Translations under genes and position numbers: made by a program
Shown here: piece by piece, positions 16,067-16,210 of the stretch
Numbering within the stretch: the first letter of the stretch is position 1
Layout: the number at the start of each line of letters is the position of its first letter
NCBI GenBank assembly: GCA_934169535.1
Contig: CAKPOC010000023.1
Coordinates: forward strand, 1-16,210
Length of the DNA stretch: 16,210 nucleotides
Direction: 5' to 3'
Source of the DNA: an uncultured Clostridia bacterium
Lineage (GTDB): Bacteria > Bacillota > Clostridia > TANB77 > CAG-508
The notes under the pieces: model-generated
Told to the model about the DNA's origin: nothing
The model's input: only the letters and a program-made list of their open reading frames with translations
Databases searched by the model: none

Positions 16067-16095
16067 ATTTTAATATAAGAATTTATTTTTTGCAA
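16067..16095 (-). promoter_or_regulatory. Promoter of the hybrid kinase gene
   Basis: On the minus strand there is a -35 TTGCAA (16090-16095) and a -10 TAAAAT (16067-16072), 17 nt apart. Transcription would start near 16060, about 25 nt before the ATG at 16035. This rules out upstream TTG or ATG codons as main starts. Confidence 0.7.
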
Positions 16096-16142
16096 TACAA
16101 ATTCAAAAATTGGTCCTTATTTCTTTTTACCAAAATAAAAAT

Positions 16143-16161
16143 CCTCCGGCTTAGCCGGAGG
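16143..16161. repeat. GC-rich perfect hairpin at the right edge: IS200/IS605-type end or terminator
   Basis: CCTCCGGC (16143-16150) and GCCGGAGG (16154-16161) form a perfect 8-bp stem around TTA. It is far richer in G+C than anything around it. It begins 12 nt after a TTAC (16127-16130). Read on the minus strand it is followed by ATTTTTATTTT, so it would also work as an intrinsic terminator for a gene entering from beyond the window. A TTAC next to a hairpin near the tip is the arrangement at the left end of IS608-like elements, and IS200 ends also act as terminators. Without the sequence beyond 16210, neither choice is proven. Confidence 0.4.
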
Positions 16162-16170
16162 TATTTTACT

Positions 16171-16210
16171 CATAACGCCCATAGGGCTATGTTTCAAGCA
16201 GAGCCTCAAG
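16171..16210. repeat. Second hairpin and possible half-palindrome at the window end
   Basis: CATA-AC-GCCC (16171-16180) pairs with GGGC-TATG (16184-16191) around an ATA loop, with a 2-nt bulge. TTTCAAGCAGAGCC (16192-16205) then TCAA could be the left arm and loop of a further hairpin cut by the window edge. Multiple hairpins in series fit the end of an IS200/IS605 element or a structured RNA. There is no coding sequence in this stretch that I can support. Confidence 0.3.

Overview
The window is AT-rich DNA that most resembles a Clostridia-type Firmicute chromosome. Evidence: strong purine-rich Shine-Dalgarno sites (AAGGAGG type), sigma-A-type promoters with 17-nt spacers, a folate-dependent TrmFO, and an rpsB-tsf pair of Firmicute type. 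The code looks standard: TAA, TAG and TGA all end genes. No tRNA, rRNA or CRISPR array was found, and no gene-free stretch exceeds 300 bases. Species cannot be assigned from the sequence alone.

Layout. At the left edge a gene on the + strand, cut by the window start, encodes most of a VirD4/TraG-type conjugative coupling ATPase. It converges, across a 13-bp bidirectional terminator hairpin, on a minus-strand winged-helix protein resembling the replication-relaxation family. These two look like the border of a conjugative or integrative element. Every gene right of this point is on the minus strand.

Reading in the direction of transcription (right to left), the window holds: a soluble hybrid histidine kinase with two receiver domains and an HD-GYP domain (monocistronic); a PIN-domain protein (monocistronic, structured leader); an operon of a SNF2-type ATPase and trmFO; the rpsB-tsf operon; an operon of a polytopic membrane protein and two pseudouridine synthases (RluD-like, RluB/RsuA-like); and the winged-helix gene with its own promoter. 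Recognisable promoters precede each unit. Intrinsic terminators follow the kinase, PIN and tsf genes.

Theme. The central 12 kb is mostly translation and RNA-modification housekeeping: tRNA m5U54 formation, ribosomal protein S2, EF-Ts and two rRNA pseudouridine synthases. The trmFO-then-rpsB-tsf order is a remnant of the Bacillus order, but the usual genes between and after them (codY region, pyrH, frr) are missing here.

Most interesting parts: (1) a long nested hairpin in the rpsB leader ending at a GGAGG, plus mutually exclusive hairpins over the tsf ribosome-binding site; (2) the kinase/REC/REC/HD-GYP fusion, whose promoter overlaps the longest reading frame so that its start must be moved; (3) GC-rich hairpins at the right edge, 12 nt after a TTAC, which look like the end of an IS200/IS605-type element or the terminator of a gene beyond the window; (4) the conjugation-type genes at the left edge.
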